Notes: generated from the letters alone by a model not told the origin. A stretch of 64,000 nt of DNA from Megalopta genalis (GCF_051020955.1 NC_135014.1:26773221-26837220), one strand, 5' to 3'; shown: positions 34,213-47,397, counted from the first letter of the stretch. Numbers and translations are program-made.

Positions 34213-37200
34213 TCTGTAATGAACCTGAAAAGATTGAATTCTAGTTAGTATGAATACAAAATAGGTGACAAGTCAAATTAGGAAACCTAAGACCAGCACA
34301 CGAGTGCCAAGCTAACCCGCACACGAGTGCAATTTTTGGGAAATGAAGGAAACAAAATTATGGAAAATTTCGAAAATTTTGGCGAAAATATGGAACCTAA
34401 GACGCATCCCACGGCGGATGATAATATCTGTAATGAATCTGAAATGATTGAATTCAAATTAGTCTGAATACAAGGCGAAATACGAAACCTAAGACCAGCA
34501 CACGAGTGCCACACTGACCAGCACACGAGTGCCAAGCTAACCAGCACACGAGTGCCAAGCTAACCAGCACACGAGTGCCAAACTAACCCTCATACGAGTG
34601 TAATTTTTGCGAAAATGGAGGAAACAAAATTGAACAAACTTAAATTAACAACCCTAACAACCTACAAGCGCCTCGGGCACCCCGGGGACGCTACCCCCCG
34701 TACTCGCCCACGGCCCCACCCATGAGCGAGCCCCTGAGGGACCTCCAATCGGAGGAATACCAATTTCAATATTTTCGAACGAAACATTATTTAGAGCTCC
34801 AATTTATTCACACACTTTTACATTGCACACTATTTTACAATATAAAATTTGCAGCTATTTGCTTGGTATCATCCTCGACTCAGAACCTCGACTCAGAAAT
34901 TCATAGCAATTCGCAAGATTTTCTGAACCGAGGATGATACCGATTGCCCGAGTCTCACCGCGAGGAGGTTGCTGCTTTAGAGACCCGAAAGGGAGTCAGA
35001 ACGAAGCCGGAATTCGCTATGGCTCCCTTTCTAACAACGACGACTTATAAACTAATACGCTCGCTAGCTAGCTATCACACATTTCCACACACTCACTCGT
35101 TCGCATATGTCAAGTACTATCGCGGACCAAGTGGATCAAAGAAGAAGTCTCTGATCCACGGGGACCAAAATGAATCAGTGCAGAAGGCAGTGATTCTTTC
35201 AAAGTGAGAAACAACTGCGAGTCAGTGCAGAAGGCACTGAGTCGAGGGTGACGCGACGCGTACAATGCTTGCACAAGACCGGAGCCTCGCAAATCGCGAT
35301 GACCGGCGTGATCACATGAGGAGTGATGATCCAAAGTTGTATCCTCCCACATTGGGAGTGAATGGCCATTTCTCGCCCTGCGACCTAAAACTAAGTTAGG
35401 CCGCCTTACCCGTCTGAATCGGCACTAGGTGGGAGACTACACAGGTAAACCTGTGTGACCATTTCTCACCCAACGCCCCGCCCCCAAAAGAGAGCTAAGG
35501 ACGGATTACTGGCCGAACAGCGACCAGGAGAGAGCCCTCCCAGAAGGAGGATCCGCGTTCGAATCACTACGCCGCATGGTCACTCGTCGAACATCGAGAT
35601 GTGTCCGGACTTACCCAAGAGTTTGTGCAAGCAAGGCCGCCACAGCTTTCTGCTGTGGCGGAGTCAAAAACGAAACGCGAAAAAGTAAAAGTAAGGCAAT
35701 AATACTGGACATATGCGAAATTAGCGAATCGGGTACCTCGGGGACGCTACCCCCCGTGCCCCCCACGGGCGCTCCCGTGGGTCGGGGGCCCCTGAGCAAT
35801 CTTAACCCCTTGCCGTACCATTCTCTTTAAATTTACGATGACTAGAAATTTCCCGGCTGTAATTATTTCTCAGAAGGAGAAGAAAATTTTATTTTATTGT
35901 GAGATTACACTTCCTTGAACGAGCAAAAAAGAATAAAAGGAGAGAATTAAATAATGTTCATTCTTAAGAAAAATCTTTATTCAAAGCTAGACCCGTTAAA
36001 GTACGGGAAGAGGTTAAGAATCTTAAACTAAGCCACACACAAACACATATCAACTAACTCGCACGCACTTAATAACTAAGACGAATCCCTCGGCGGATGA
36101 TAATATCTGTAATGAACCTGAAACCATTGAACTAAAGTTAGTCTGAATTCAAGTCGAAATAGGAAACCTAAGACCAGCACACGAGTGCCAAGCTAACCCA
36201 CACACGAGTGCAATTTTTGGGAAAATGAAGGAAACTAAGAGGCATCCCACGGCGGATGATAATCTCTGCAAGGAACCTGAAACAATTGATTTCAAATTAG
36301 TCTGAACAAAATGAGTGACGAGGTGAAATAGGAAACCTAAGACCAGCACACGAGTGCCAAACTAACCCGCACACGAGTGCAATTTTTGAGAGAATGGAGG
36401 AAACAAAATTTAACAATCTTAAATTAAGAACCCTAACAACCTACAAGCGCCTCGGGTTCCTCGGGGACGCTACCCCCCGTACTCGCCCACGGGCCCCACC
36501 CGCAAGCGAGCCCCTGAGGGACCTCCGATCGGAGGAACACCAATTTCAACAATTTACGAACGAAACATTATTTCGAGCCCTAACTTGAAGTATAAATCCA
36601 CATACTTTTACAATGCACACTATTTTACAATATAAAATTTGCAGCTATTTGCTCGGTATCATCCTCGACTCAGAAATTCATTGCAATTCGCAAGAATTTT
36701 TGAACCGAGGATGATACCGATTGCCCGAGTCTCACCGCGAGGAGGTTGCTGCTTTAGAGACCCAAAAGGGAGTCAGAACGAAGACGGAATTCGCTATGGC
36801 TCCCTTTCTAACAACGACGACTTATAAACTAACACACGCGCTCGCCAGCTAGCTAGCACACACCCGCACACTCACTCGTTCGCATATGTTAAGTACTATT
36901 GCGGATCAAGTGGATCAAAGAAGAAGTCTCTGATCCACGGGGACCAAAATGAATCAGTGCAGAAGGCAGTAATTCTTTCAAAGTGAGAAACAACTGCGAG
37001 TCAGTGCAGAAGGCACTGTGTCGAGGGTGACGCGACGCGTACAATGCTCGCACAAATCAGGAGCCTCGCAGATCTCGATGCTCGCCGTTTTCACATGAGG
37101 AATAATGATCCAAAGTTGGATCATCCTACAATGAGTCGGATCGCCCTGCGCCCCGCCCCCAAAAGAGAGCTAAGGACGTCTTACATTGCGAATACGCGAA

Positions 37201-39532
37201 GCGAGAGCCTCCCCAGCAGGAGGGTCCGCGTTCGAATCACCATGCCGCATGGTCACTCGTCGAACAACGAGACGTGTCCGGACTTACCCAAGAGTTTGCG
37301 CAAGCAAGGCCACCACAGCTTTCTGCTGTGGCGGAGTCAAAAACGAGACGCGAAAAAGTAATGCTAAGGCAATACTACTGGACATATGCGAAATTAGCGA
37401 CTCGGGTACCTCGGGGACGCTACCCCCCGTGCCCCCCACGGGCGCTCCCGTGGGTCGGGGGCACCTGAGGGAACTTAACCCCTTGCCATACTATTCTCTT
37501 TAAATTTATGATGACTAGAAATTTTTCTCGATTGTAATTATTTCTCAGAAGGAGAAAAAAATTTGAGTTTACTGTGAGACTACACTTCTTGAGCAATTAA
37601 ATATTGTGGTGAAAAGAAGAGAAATTTAGATAAAGTTGTAAGAGCAAAATAATATTCATTCTAAAGAGAAATCTTTATTAAAAGCTGGACCCGTTACAGT
37701 ATGGCAAGAGGTTAAGAATCTTAAACTAACTCACATACACTTATTAACTAACTCGCACGCACTTAACAACTAAGTCGCACGCACTTATTAGTTAAGACGT
37801 ATCCCACGACGGATGATAATCCCACGGCGGATGATAATATCTGTAATAAACCTGAAAAGATTGAATTAAAGTTAGTCTGAATTCAAGTCAAAATAGAAAA
37901 CCTAAGACCAGCACAGGGGTGCCAAGCTAACCCGCACACGAGTGCATTTTTTGAGAAAATGGACGCAACGAAATCTAAGAAACTTAAATTAAGAACCCTA
38001 ACAACCTACAAGCGGCTCGGGTACCTCGGGGACGCTACCCCCCGTACTCGCTCACGGGCCCCACCCGCAAGCGAGCCCCTGAGGGACCTCCAATCGGAGG
38101 AATAACAATCTCAACAATTTTCGAACGAAACATTATTTCGAGCACTGATTGGAACTATAAATCCACACACTTTTACAATACACACTATTTTACAATATAA
38201 AGTTTGCAGCTATTTGCTCGGTATCATCCTCGACCCAGAAATTCATTGCAATTCGCAAGACTTTCTGAACCGAGGATGATACCGATTGCCCGGGTCTCAC
38301 TGCGAGGAGGTTGCTGCTTTAGAGACCCGAAAGGAAGTCAGAACGAAGCCGGAATTCGCTATGGCCCCCTTTCTAACAACGACGACTTATAAACTAATAC
38401 GCTCGCTAGCTAGCTATCACACATTCCCACACACTCACTCGTTCGCATATGTCAAGTACTATCGCGGACCAAAGTGGATCAAAGAAAAAGTCTCCGATCC
38501 ACGGGGACCAAAATGAATCAGTGCAGAAGGCAGTGATTCTTTCAAAGTAAGAAACAAGTGCGAGTCAGTGCAGAAGGCACTGAGTCGAGGATGACGCGAC
38601 GTGTACAATGCTTGCACAAGACCGGAGCCTCGCAAATCTTGATGTCCGGCGCGATCACATGAGGAGTGATGATCCAAAATCGGATCCTCCCACACATTGG
38701 GTGGCCATTTCTCGCCCTGCGACCTAAAACTAAGTTAGGCCGCCTTACCCGTCTGAATCGGCACTAGGCGAGAGCCTACACAGGTAAACCTGTGTGACCA
38801 TTTCTCGCCCAACACCCCGCCCCTCATAGGAGCTAAGGGCGGATTACTGGCCGAACAGCGACCAGGGAAGAGCCCTCACGCCTCATGATCACTCGCCGAA
38901 CATCGAGAAGTGTTCGAACTTACCCAAGAGATTGCGCAAGCAAGGCCGCCACAGCAGAAGGCTGTATCGGAGACAAATACGAAACGCGAAAAAGTAAAGC
39001 TAAGGCAATAATACTCGACATATGCGAAATTAGCGACTCGGGTACCTCGGGGACGCTACCCCCCGTGCCCCCCACGAGCGCTCCCGTGGATCGAGGGCCC
39101 CTGAGGGAACTTAACCCCTTGCCGTACCATTCTCTTTAAATTTATGATGACTAGAAATTTCCCGATTGTAAGTATTTCTCAGAAGGAGAAGAAAATTTCT
39201 AATTATTGTGAGACTACGTTTCATTGAACAAGTAAATATTGTACTGAAAAGAAGAGAGATTTAGGCGAAAATGAAACAATAAATTAATGTTCATTCTTAA
39301 ATAAAATCTTTGTTCAAAGCTAGACCCGTTAAAGTACGGCAAGAAGTTAAGAATCTTAAACTAAGCCACACACACACATATCAACTAACTCGCTCGCACT
39401 TAATAACTAAGACGAATCCCTCGGCGGATGATAATCCCACGGCGGATGATAATATCTGTAAGGAACCTGAAATAATTGATTTCAAATTAGTCTGAACAAA
39501 ATGAGTGACGAGGTGAAATAGGAAACCTAAGA

Positions 39533-39690
39533 CCAGCACACGAGTGCCACACTGACCAGCACACGAGTGCCACACTGACCAGCACACGAGTGCCACACTG
39601 ACCAGCACACGAGTGCCACACTGACCAGCACACGAGTGCCACACTAACCAGCACACGAGTGCCAAACTAACCCGCACACGAGTGCAATTT
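39533..39690 (+). repeat. 23-bp minisatellite ACCAGCACACGAGTGCCACACTG
   Basis: Seven head-to-tail copies, each with a small GCAC-ACGA-GTGC stem. A four-copy run lies at about 34493-34590 and single copies elsewhere in the array. Confidence 0.9.
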
Positions 39691-40727
39691 TTGAGAGAAT
39701 GGAGGAAACAAAATTTAACAAACTTAAATTAAGAACCCTAACAACCTACAAGCGCCTCGGGTACCTCGGGGACGCTACCCCCCGTACTCACTTGCGGACC
39801 CCACCCGCAAGCGAGCCCCTGAGGGACCTCCTATCGGAGGAATAACACTAAATTAAAACGCATCCCACGACGGATGATAATCCCACGACGGATGATAATC
39901 CCACGGCGGATGATAATCTCTGTAATGTACCTAAAATGATTGAAAATGGTTAGTCTGAATACAAAAAGGGTGACAGGATAAAATAGAAAACCTAAAACCA
40001 GCACAGGAGTGCCAAGTTAACCCACAGACGAATGCAATTTGTGTGAAAATAATTGGAAACGAAATCTAACAAACTTACATTAAGAACACTGCTTGACTAA
40101 GACGCAGGCAATTATGAACTAAGACGCGCGCAATTATTAATTAAGACTCATCTTTCGGCCGATGTTTCTCCCTCGCGGATGATAAACCCTCGGCGGATGA
40201 TAATCTCGACAGAAGGAGCTCGAAGACTTGGACATAAGTAACGTGCGTCGCGATTTTGCGCCAACTGCTACGACTTGTAAATTCTCGGATCGCAAAAATG
40301 AATTCCTACTGCCCGCAGTGGTTTTTCGTGCATTTGCACCACGTGCTCGGACCTGGCCTAAAAAAGTCCGAAGGTAGGAATAAAATATTCTCGCTCCCTG
40401 TGGTGACGATCTTCCACTGCTTTGCAAAGATATTGTCTGCGAATATAAGAATTACGATTTGATTTTGGATGCCAGAGAGGAAATCAAAGTGGAAGTGGCA
40501 AAGAAATGCGGACTCATTTTTCGCGCGACGCTAATCCACGAGAATTAGATGTCGATATTAATTCGTGTTAATTCGTCTGAATATTAATCCGATGTTAATT
40601 CGTCAGATCCGAAAGCGAAAACTCCCGTGCACTTTGATTTGTTTTCACGCAACTCTAAAGGAAATCGTCGACGATTGCGAGACGATGCTGCGATCCTTGG
40701 AACGGCTACTCGCAGTGCGGCATTTAT

Positions 40728-40815
40728 TTCGCGACTCTAACACAACGCGTTGGCAATTTTCGCGACTCTAACACAACGCGTTGGCAATTTTCGCAACTCT
40801 AACACAACGCGTTGT
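40728..40815 (+). repeat. 31-bp tandem repeat, three copies
   Basis: TTCGCGACTCTAACACAACG followed by CGTTGGCAATT repeats three times with a few changes. It shares the CGCAAC words with the array that follows. Confidence 0.85.
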
Positions 40816-40899
40816 TAATATCGTCTCGCAACTCTAAGGAAAATCGCGAATGCCTGGCACTGTGGAGCGTTGCAACTGCGGCATGGGCTCTGAAAGACG

Positions 40900-41790
40900 A
40901 ACGAAGCTATTGCAACGCGATTATTCTCGCAACGCTAACTTCGAAACTAATTCGAAGACAAAACGCGATCATTCATTTCGCAACGCTAGGATGGAAAAAT
41001 CGCGGTGTGCCCAACCCAGCTGATCGTTGGGACCTCGGTCCATTGTTGCAACTGCGGAATGGGCGCCTGGAAAGACGAACGAAGCTACTGGCAACGCGAT
41101 TATTTCGACGCTACGCTAATGCATCGAACAGAAATCCGAAAGATTTAACTTTACTTTCTGGAAAGAACGAGTCTGTAGACTTCGAGAAATCTGATAGAAT
41201 TGCAAAGTTGAAACGCGATTAGTTCGCAACGCTATATTCAAAGCTATTGTGCTTGATTATACAAAGAAAAGTCGCGTCTATTTTATTCGCAACGCTATGA
41301 TTTCTGTTCGAAATTAATTATAACAACGCGTGAATAATTCGCAACGCTATGGCAAGTCGCGGATGTGCCCATCCGAGCTGTTGTTGGGGCGGCGAGGCCC
41401 TTCGTTGCAGCTGCAGCATGGGCGCCTGAAAAGTCGGAAGGTAAACTATTGCAACGCGATTATGTCGTCGCGACGCTAATTCAATGAACAGAGATGCAAA
41501 AGCGAGTGGACTTTGATGATCTTCGAAAATTTCAAACTTGAAACGCGAGCGTACTTAGTCGCAACGCTATCTTTGACGCTTCTTGCATGTCGAACCAAAT
41601 GAAATCGCGAATCTTTCATTCGCGACGCTATACTTTGAATAATTAATTTCGATGCTAATGATAATCGCGATGGTTTTATTCGCGACGCTAATTTTCATCT
41701 CTGTTAAAAATGAAGCGAAACAACGCGAGATTATTTCGCAACGCTATTGCAAGTCGCGGATGTGCCCATCTGCGCTGATCGTTGGGGCGG
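40900..41790 (+). repeat. Irregularly spaced CGCAACGCTA motif array with variable spacers
   Basis: About eleven times a GCGA word, 3-10 bases, then TCGCAACGCTA (or TCGCGACGCTA) recurs, for example near 40909, 40960, 41093, 41211, 41269, 41325, 41451, 41541, 41602, 41661 and 41722. Spacers are 45-130 bp and mostly different, though a longer block (TTGCAACTGCGG, ATGGGCGCCTG) recurs three times. The GCGA/TCGC pair makes a short stem. It is not a CRISPR array: the repeat is too short and degenerate, there is no cas gene and the sequence is animal. Confidence 0.7.
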
Positions 41791-41939
41791 CAAAAGAAGC
41801 CTGCCCAAATACTACTACTACTACAAGAACTACTATTACTATTGCAGCGAGTACAGTGACCAATTAACAATACATATACATAATAATATACATGATAATA
41901 TACACCATAAGTTTTGTCTTACGATAGTATTAACCTGAA

Positions 41940-42900
41940 AATAAAGAATCTGAAAATAAAGAACCTGAAAATCCTAGCTAAAATGGGGTTATTAGTTTCG
42001 AATTATTCTTCAAAATTAATCTGTTTCGATGACTACGCGTGAATTTAATTGCTCGAGAAGTAACGGCAATAGCAATGGCAAAAAAGTAATGGAAGTAACG
42101 ATGATAGAGGTATTGGCGAGGGTAACGGCAATAGTAATGTCAAAAATTTAATGGAAGTAACAATGACAGAAGTATTGGCAAGGGTAACGGCAATTGAATT
42201 CGAACGGAAAACGCAAGTCATTGAAAAGAATACATCCTAACTAAATATACAATAGAATTCGCAACAAGTATGTGGTCACTGCACTCGAAAAAATTGAGAG
42301 AACTACTGGTCAAATAAGATCGACTTACATTTCGATGCGATGTTGGTCCTGGAATTTGTAGTAGGAAGAAGTAGAAGAGAGTAGCAGCGTAGAGAGAGTA
42401 GCAGCGTATAGAGAGTAGCATCATCAAGAAGTGTCCAAGTTTCCATAGCACACGCATTTAAGATTTTAATCGAAAATATTAATTTCCATTCGCGGAAAAT
42501 ATTTAGAAATTATCGGAAACCATTTGGAAATTCGCGTTGAAATTAGAGATACGATTTTGACAAATAACTATTAATAATTTTACCGACTGTTAAGTAAATT
42601 TAGATTCGAATTAGATAGAAAATTAATTAACATTGATTTTAGAAGGAAGCAGAACGAATTTCGATTAACAATAAACTTTCCGAAAAATAAAATTTATTGT
42701 GCACTGTCTGACACGTGTGAAAATATCCAATTTACTTCGATTCTGTACACTTTCTGTTATATTCTGTTATAGTAGTTGTTCCAACAATTAATTAAGTAAT
42801 TTAACGCAATATATCTTTATTCTTAACAATTTAATTTATAATAATATCACTTTTGCAAGAGCTTTCCTCAAATGCAACTGATTCTTCCACTAAACGAGTA
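41940..42900. other. Spacer between repeat arrays
   Basis: It contains an about 80-bp duplicated segment (GTAATGGAAGTAAC, GGTAACGGCAAT) near 42060-42200 and AT-rich sequence to 42900. No gene is seen. Confidence 0.5.
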
Positions 42901-42924
42901 ACGACTAATCGAGCAATGACATTG

Positions 42925-45900
42925 AACCGAGCGAGCACGAAGGGTACACCCCCCCCCCCCCCAATTACTTTGACGATCGACATTATTGGAAGAGCTGTCT
43001 TGAAACACGTCTAATTCCACCATTAGTCAAGTCCCGACTGATTGAGCTTTGACATTCAGCCGAGCGAGCACGAAGGGTACACCCCCCCCCCCCCCCAATT
43101 ACTTTGACGATCGACATTATTGGAAGAGCTGTCTTGAAACACGTCTGATTCCACCATTAGTCAAGTCCCGACTGATTGAGCTTTGACATTCAGCCGAGCG
43201 AGCACGAAGGGTACCCCCCCCCCCCCAATTACTTTGACGATCGACATTATTGGAAGAGCTGTCTTGAAACACGTCTGATTCCACCATTAGTCAAGTCCCG
43301 ACTAATTGAGCTTCGACATTGAGTCGAGCGAGCACGAAGCGTACACCCCCCCTCCCCCCCCCAATGACTTTGACGATCGACATTATTGGAAGAGCTGTCT
43401 TGAAACACGTCTGATTCCACCATTAGTCAAGTCCCGACTGATTGAGCTTTGACATTCAGCCGAGCGAGCACGAAGGGTACACCCCCCCCCCCCCCAATTA
43501 CTTTGACGATCGACATTATTGGAAGAGCTGTCTTGAAACACGTCTGATTCCACCATTAGTCAAGTCCCGACTAATTGAGCTTCGACATTGAGTCGAGCGA
43601 GCACGAAGCGTACACCCCCCCCTCCCCCCCCCAATGACTTTGACGATCGACATTATTGGAAGAGCTGTCTTGAAACACGTCTGATTCCACCATTAGTCAA
43701 GTCCCGACTAATTGAGCTTCGACATTGAGCCGAGCGAGCACGAAGGGTAACCCCCCGCCCCCAATGACTTTGACGATCGACATTATTGGAAGAGCTGTCT
43801 TGAAACACGTCTGATTCCACCATTAGTCAAGTCCCGACTAATTGAGCTTCGACATTGAGCCGAGCGAGCACGAAGCGTACACCCCCCCTCCCCCCCCCCA
43901 ATGACTTTGACGATCGACATTATTGGAAGAGCTGTCTTGAAACACGTCTGATTCCACCATTAGTCAAGTCCCGACTGATTGAGCTTTGACATTCAGCCGA
44001 GCGAGCACGAAGGGTACACCCCCCCCCCCAATTACTTTGACGATCGACATTATTGGAAGAGCTGTCTTGAAACACGTCTGATTCCACCATTAGTCAAGTC
44101 CCGACTAATTGAGCTTCGACATTGAGTCGAGCGAGCACGAAGCGTACACCCCCCCTCCCCCCCCCCCCAATGACTTTGACGATCGACATTATTGGAAGAG
44201 CTGTCTTGAAACACGTCTGATTCCACCATTAGTCAAGTCCCGACTGATTGAGCTTTGACATTCAGCCGAGCGAGCACGAAGGGTACACCCCCCCCCCCCC
44301 CCAATTACTTTGACGATCGACATTATTGGAAGAGCTGTCTTGAAACACGTCTGATTCCACCATTAGTCAAGTCCCGACTAATTGGGCTTCGACATTGAGC
44401 CGAGCGAGCACGAAGGGTAATCCCCCCCCCCCCGCCCCCAATGACTTTGACGATCGACATTATTGGAAGAGCTGTCTTGAAACACGTCTGATTCTACCAT
44501 TAGTCAAGTCCCGACTAATTGAGCTTCGACATTGAGCCGAGCGAGCACGAAGGGTAACCCCCCGCCCCCAATGACTTTGACGATCGACATTATTGGAAGA
44601 GCTGTCTTGAAACACGTCTGATTCCACCATTAGTCAAGTCCCGACTAATTGAGCTTCGACATTGAGCCGAGCGAGCACGAAGCGTACACCCCCCCTCCCC
44701 CCCCCCCAATGACTTTGACGATCGACATTATTGGAAGAGCTGTCTTGAAACACGTCTGATTCCACCATTAGTCAAGTCCCGACTGATTGAGCTTTGACAT
44801 TCAGCCGAGCGAGCACGAAGGGTACACCCCCCCCCCCCCCCAATTACTTTGACGATCGACATTATTGGAAGAGCTGTCTTGAAACACGTCTGATTCCACC
44901 ATTAGTCAAGTCCCGACTAATTGAGCTTCGACATTGAGTCGAGCGAGCACGAAGCGTACACCCCCCCTCCCCCCCCCCCAATGACTTTGACGATCGACAT
45001 TATTGGAAGAGCTGTCTTGAAACACGTCTGATTCCACCATTAGTCAAGTCCCGACTGATTGAGCTTTGACATTCAGCCGAGCGAGCACGAAGGGTACACC
45101 CCCCCCCCCCCAATTACTTTGACGATCGACATTATTGGAAGAGCTGTCTTGAAACACGTCTGATTCCACCATTAGTCAAGTCCCGACTAATTGAGCTTCG
45201 ACATTGAGTCGAGCGAGCACGAAGCGTACACCCCCCCCCTCCCCCCCCCAATGACTTTGACGATCGACATTATTGGAAGAGCTGTCTTGAAACACGTCTG
45301 ATTCCACCATTAGTCAAGTCCCGACTAATTGAGCTTCGACATTGAGCCGAGCGAGCACGAAGGGTAACCCCCCGCCCCCAATGACTTTGACGATCGACAT
45401 TATTGGAAGAGCTGTCTTGAAACACGTCTGATTCCACCATTAGTCAAGTCCCGACTAATTGAGCTTCGACATTGAGCCGAGCGAGCACGAAGCGTACACC
45501 CCCCCTCCCCCCCCCCCCAATGACTTTGACGATCGACATTATTGGAAGAGCTGTCTTGAAACACGTCTGATTCCACCATTAGTCAAGTCCCGACTGATTG
45601 AGCTTTGACATTCAGCCGAGCGAGCACGAAGGGTACACCCCCCCCCCCCCCCAATTACTTTGACGATCGACATTATTGGAAGAGCTGTCTTGAAACACGT
45701 CTGATTCCACCATTAGTCAAGTCCCGACTAATTGAGCTTCGACATTGAGTCGAGCGAGCACGAAGCGTACACCCCCCCTCCCCCCCCCCCAATGACTTTG
45801 ACGATCGACATTATTGGAAGAGCTGTCTTGAAACACGTCTGATTCCACCATTAGTCAAGTCCCGACTGATTGAGCTTTGACATTCAGCCGAGCGAGCACG

Positions 45901-46740
45901 AAGGGTACACCCCCCCCCCCCCCCAATTACTTTGACGATCGACATTATTGGAAGAGCTGTCTTGAAACACGTCTGATTCCACCATTAGTCAAGTCCCGAC
46001 TAATTGAGCTTCGACATTGAGCCGAGCGAGCACGAAGGGTAATCCCCCCCCCCCCCCCCCGCCCCCAATGACTTTGACGATCGACATTATTGGAAGAGCT
46101 GTCTTGAAACACGTCTGATTCTACCATTAGTCAAGTCCCGACTAATTGAGCTTCGACATTGAGCCGAGCGAGCACGAAGGGTAACCCCCCGCCCCCAATG
46201 ACTTTGACGATCGACATTATTGGAAGAGCTGTCTTGAAACACGTCTGATTCCACCATTAGTCAAGTCCCGACTGATTGAGCTTTGACATTCAGCCGAGCG
46301 AGCACGAAGGGTACACCCCCCCCCCCCCCCAATTACTTTGACGATCGACATTATTGGAAGAGCTGTCTTGAAACACGTCTGATTCCACCATTAGTCAAGT
46401 CCCGACTAATTGAGCTTCGACATTGAGTCGAGCGAGCACGAAGCGTACACCCCCCCCCCCCCGCCCCCAATGACTTTGACGATCGACATTATTGGAAGAG
46501 CTGTCTTGAAACACGTCTGATTCTACCATTAGTCAAGTCCCGACTAATTGAGCTTCGACATTGAGCCGAGCGAGCACGAAGGGTAACCCCCCGCCCCCAA
46601 TGACTTTGACGATCGACATTATTGGAAGAGCTGTCTTGAAACACGTCTGATTCCACCATTAGTCAAGTCCCGACTAATTGAGCTTTGACATTGAGCCGAG
46701 CGAGCACGGAGGGTACACCTCCCCCCCTCCCAATGACATT
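42925..46740. repeat. 134-bp poly-C satellite, 29 copies with higher-order structure
   Basis: Each unit reads TTTGACGATCGACATTATTG, GGAAGAGCTGTCTTGAAACA, GTCAAGTCCCGACT, then GAGCGAGCACGAAG and a run of 7-19 C. Twenty-nine GAGCGAGCACG boxes average 134 bp apart. Variants A (TTCAGCC / AAGGGTACACC), B (TTGAGTC / AAGCGTACACC, C-run broken by T), C (TTGAGCC / AAGGGTAACC, C-run broken by G) and D (TTGAGCC / AAGCGTACACC) recur as C-D-A-B-A with one extra unit, about 805-810 bp per round. The C/G tracts could form i-motif or G-quadruplex structures. No coding content. Confidence 0.93.
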
Positions 46741-47397
46741 GACGATCGACGATCGCGCGATCGACGGCGATCGATAATATCGATAATTTCGATTATTTCC
46801 AATGATTTAATATTTGCGGTAATTTATTTTGCAATAATGCTATCCGGTGCCCGAAAAATTATTTCATCACTTAAATTGTTCGTGAAAAGTACCAACGAGG
46901 TTTAATTAACAAGAGACTTGCATAAATCGATCGAATTGTTTAAGTTATTATATCGAATTGTTTTCGTTAATAAATTTATTATTCCTCGCTTCTTAATATT
47001 TACAACAATCCTATTTGTTAAATGTATGATCAAGCACCCCACTGGCTATTTTGCCATTTAATTTGTTAGTGAAAATAATTGATAGAATCGGACGTATGGA
47101 GTAATGTTTCGAGTACTAATATTTCGGGAAATTGTTGCAACAAGCAAGCTTCGTTGATAAATTTATTATTTCTCGCTTCTCAATATTTAAGACAATGTTT
47201 CTTGCTAGAAATATGGTTGAATAACTACCAATAATATATAGATTGAATGTAATCGTCTATTGAAATTGTTAAAATATTTTCTCTGAGGATACACATTATT
47301 TTCCAGAATATTTCGTATATTGTTAGTTATATAAGATCGCTTATAAGTAAAATTAAAGGTAAAAATACATTAAATTCTCCCCAATTTTCCTTCAGTT

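Larger units (their letters stand above)
32960..39850. repeat. Hairpin-rich tandem array, four copies of a 1.6-1.9-kb unit
   Basis: The same ordered landmarks repeat four times: a 64-nt hairpin starting at 33010, 34865, 36655 and 38220; short AGAAG-loop hairpins; a GGGTACCTCGGGGACGC box; an AAATTTATGATGACTAGAAAT box; TAGACCCGTTAAAGT; 18- and 23-bp minisatellites; and a second GGGGACGCTACCCCCC box. Unit starts are 1855, 1790 and 1565 bp apart. Copies 1 and 3 are closest to each other in parts, and copies 2 and 4 share an extra segment with an ACACAGGT-AA-ACCTGTGT hairpin. All open frames here are short, change between copies and are interrupted, so I read the array as non-coding. Its class (satellite, structured RNA locus, unknown mobile element) is open. 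Confidence 0.85.

Noticed and set aside
40900..41790. CRISPR array
   Set aside because: Repeats are about 20 bp, degenerate and irregularly spaced, the surrounding DNA is an intron-containing animal genome, and no cas genes exist.
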